Both the position numbers and the translations under genes were made by a program. 64,000 nt of DNA from Fictibacillus sp. BK138 (GTDB lineage: Bacteria; Bacillota; Bacilli; Bacillales; Fictibacillaceae), in assembly GCF_004216955.1 (NCBI RefSeq), contig NZ_SGXL01000003.1, positions 1 to 64,000 of the forward strand, given 5' to 3'. Numbering within the stretch: the stretch's first letter is position 1; each line of letters begins with the position of its first letter. Positions 63,417-64,000 of this stretch are shown here, in pieces. Below the pieces are notes generated by a model. The model did not search any database and was not told where the DNA came from. It was given only the letters and a program-made list of their open reading frames with translations.

Positions 63417-63989
63417 TTATTCTTCTGTGATCTCAAGATATTCAATGTGAGGTGGTTCTGTTAAGTGTGTAGTTAATTCATATACAGCAACACCGAGTTC
63501 CGCATAATCGATTTCTTTTTCAGGAATTTCTGTAAACACCTTTTTATCTTTCGTGTAAATCACGATCATGTCTTTTTTAATCATCCCGAGCAGACCAGAT
63601 TTACGAGATTCAATCGTAATGGTTTTAATCTCAGCAAGAGGAATCGACCTCTTTTCGCCTTTTGATGCGATTACTAAATCACGACCGATGATAGAAATCT
63701 CTTCTTCTTTTTTAGTACTTGTTTGAAAGTGGATTTCTTTTTCATCTTTTTCATTATTTTCTCGTCTTTTGTTAAAAAATGATTCCTTGTGTTGTTCAAC
63801 CGTTTTAGACTTGAATAATACTAAATCAGTATACGTACCTTCCCACATGAACAAAGAATCATTTCCCTCTTCGAGGTTGTATGCTCCTACCCAAGCTACA
63901 AATACTTCGTTAGATTGATCGGTAAAGCTGCACATGTAATATCGTACGGGTTGACTGTAAGCATTTTCTGTATTAACATGATCGATCAC
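63417..63989 (-). CDS. hypothetical protein, possibly truncated by the window edge
   Basis: At least 190 residues; the frame is open to the edge and GTG 63989 has no visible ribosome binding site, so the true start may lie outside. The N-terminal ~70 residues (VRYYMCSFTDQSNEVFVAWV) are beta-rich; a charged linker follows. The C-terminal ~90 residues (RSIPLAEIKTITIESRKSGL, KDMIVIYTKDKKVF) have the look of a PH-like domain. No signal peptide in the visible part. Function unknown. Confidence 0.6.
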   Translation of the reverse strand: MIDHVNTENAYSQPVRYYMCSFTDQSNEVFVAWVGAYNLEEGNDSLFMWEGTYTDLVLFKSKTVEQHKESFFNKRRENNEKDEKEIHFQTSTKKEEEISIIGRDLVIASKGEKRSIPLAEIKTITIESRKSGLLGMIKKDMIVIYTKDKKVFTEIPEKEIDYAELGVAVYELTTHLTEPPHIEYLEITEE

Positions 63990-64000
63990 CTTAATTTGTG

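Overview
The window looks like a chromosomal stretch from a low-GC, motile Gram-positive bacterium of the Bacillaceae. The signs are strong AGGAGG-type ribosome binding sites, many TTG/GTG starts, Bacillus-type families (FbpB-like peptide, Imm26, DinB-like proteins, Eis-like and RimJ-like acetyltransferases, a sporulation-type histidine kinase), and FlgK/FlgL with a methyl-accepting chemoreceptor. I cannot name the species. There are no rRNA or tRNA genes, no CRISPR array, no phage and no intact insertion sequence. Only fragments of IS1595- and IS3-type elements and of an acetyltransferase gene remain.

Layout. 0-9 kb: RidA-like protein, beta-lactamase-fold hydrolase, XerS-like recombinase, HEPN-type protein, Fes-like esterase, acetyltransferase, SnoaL-like protein. 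9-15 kb: SurA-N-like secreted protein, FbpB-like peptide, Eis-like acetyltransferase, an orphan OppA lipoprotein, an M29 aminopeptidase and a membrane protein. 15-18 kb: small AT-rich genes (Imm26 immunity protein, small membrane or secreted proteins), each preceded by a copy of one imperfect palindrome, then a TetR-family regulator. 18-32 kb: a 1405-residue subtilisin with a BNR-type C-terminus, an orphan sensor kinase, a P-loop protein next to an unusual XRE/F1-ATPase-beta fusion, a prolyl-aminopeptidase-like hydrolase, an epimerase, a VOC protein and a chemoreceptor. 32-41 kb: two more M29 aminopeptidases, an M1 lipoprotein aminopeptidase, an M3 oligoendopeptidase and a second tyrosine recombinase. 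41-60 kb: hydrolases, acetyltransferases, a secreted 5'-nucleotidase, an ECF sigma/anti-sigma pair, two MFS exporters, TrmO, DinB-like proteins, a TolB-like propeller and an isochorismatase-like hydrolase. 60-64 kb: flgK-flgL and a gene running off the edge.

The main observation is an 18-bp palindrome, consensus AAACTGACYRGTCAGTTT. I see 19 convincing copies, and one weak one, upstream of about 20 genes scattered over 60 kb. In the clearest cases it lies directly downstream of a TATAAT-like -10 box and upstream of the ribosome binding site, as expected of a repressor operator covering the transcription start. The genes behind it make functional sense together: secreted subtilisin, M1 lipoprotein aminopeptidase, peptide-binding OppA, M3 oligoendopeptidase, two M29 aminopeptidases, a prolyl-aminopeptidase-like hydrolase, a sensor kinase and a chemoreceptor with the same extracellular sensor domain, and FlgK/FlgL. 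I infer a regulon for digesting, capturing, sensing and swimming toward peptides, controlled by one TetR-type repressor. The TetR gene at 17.2-17.9 kb is the only candidate regulator of that family here, but its own promoter lacks the site, so the link is unproven.

Other unusual items are a putative regulator made of an XRE helix-turn-helix fused to an F1-ATPase beta-like domain that has lost its P-loop, a family of hairpins with an invariant 9-nt loop and covarying stems, and the cassette-like array of small genes and palindromes.
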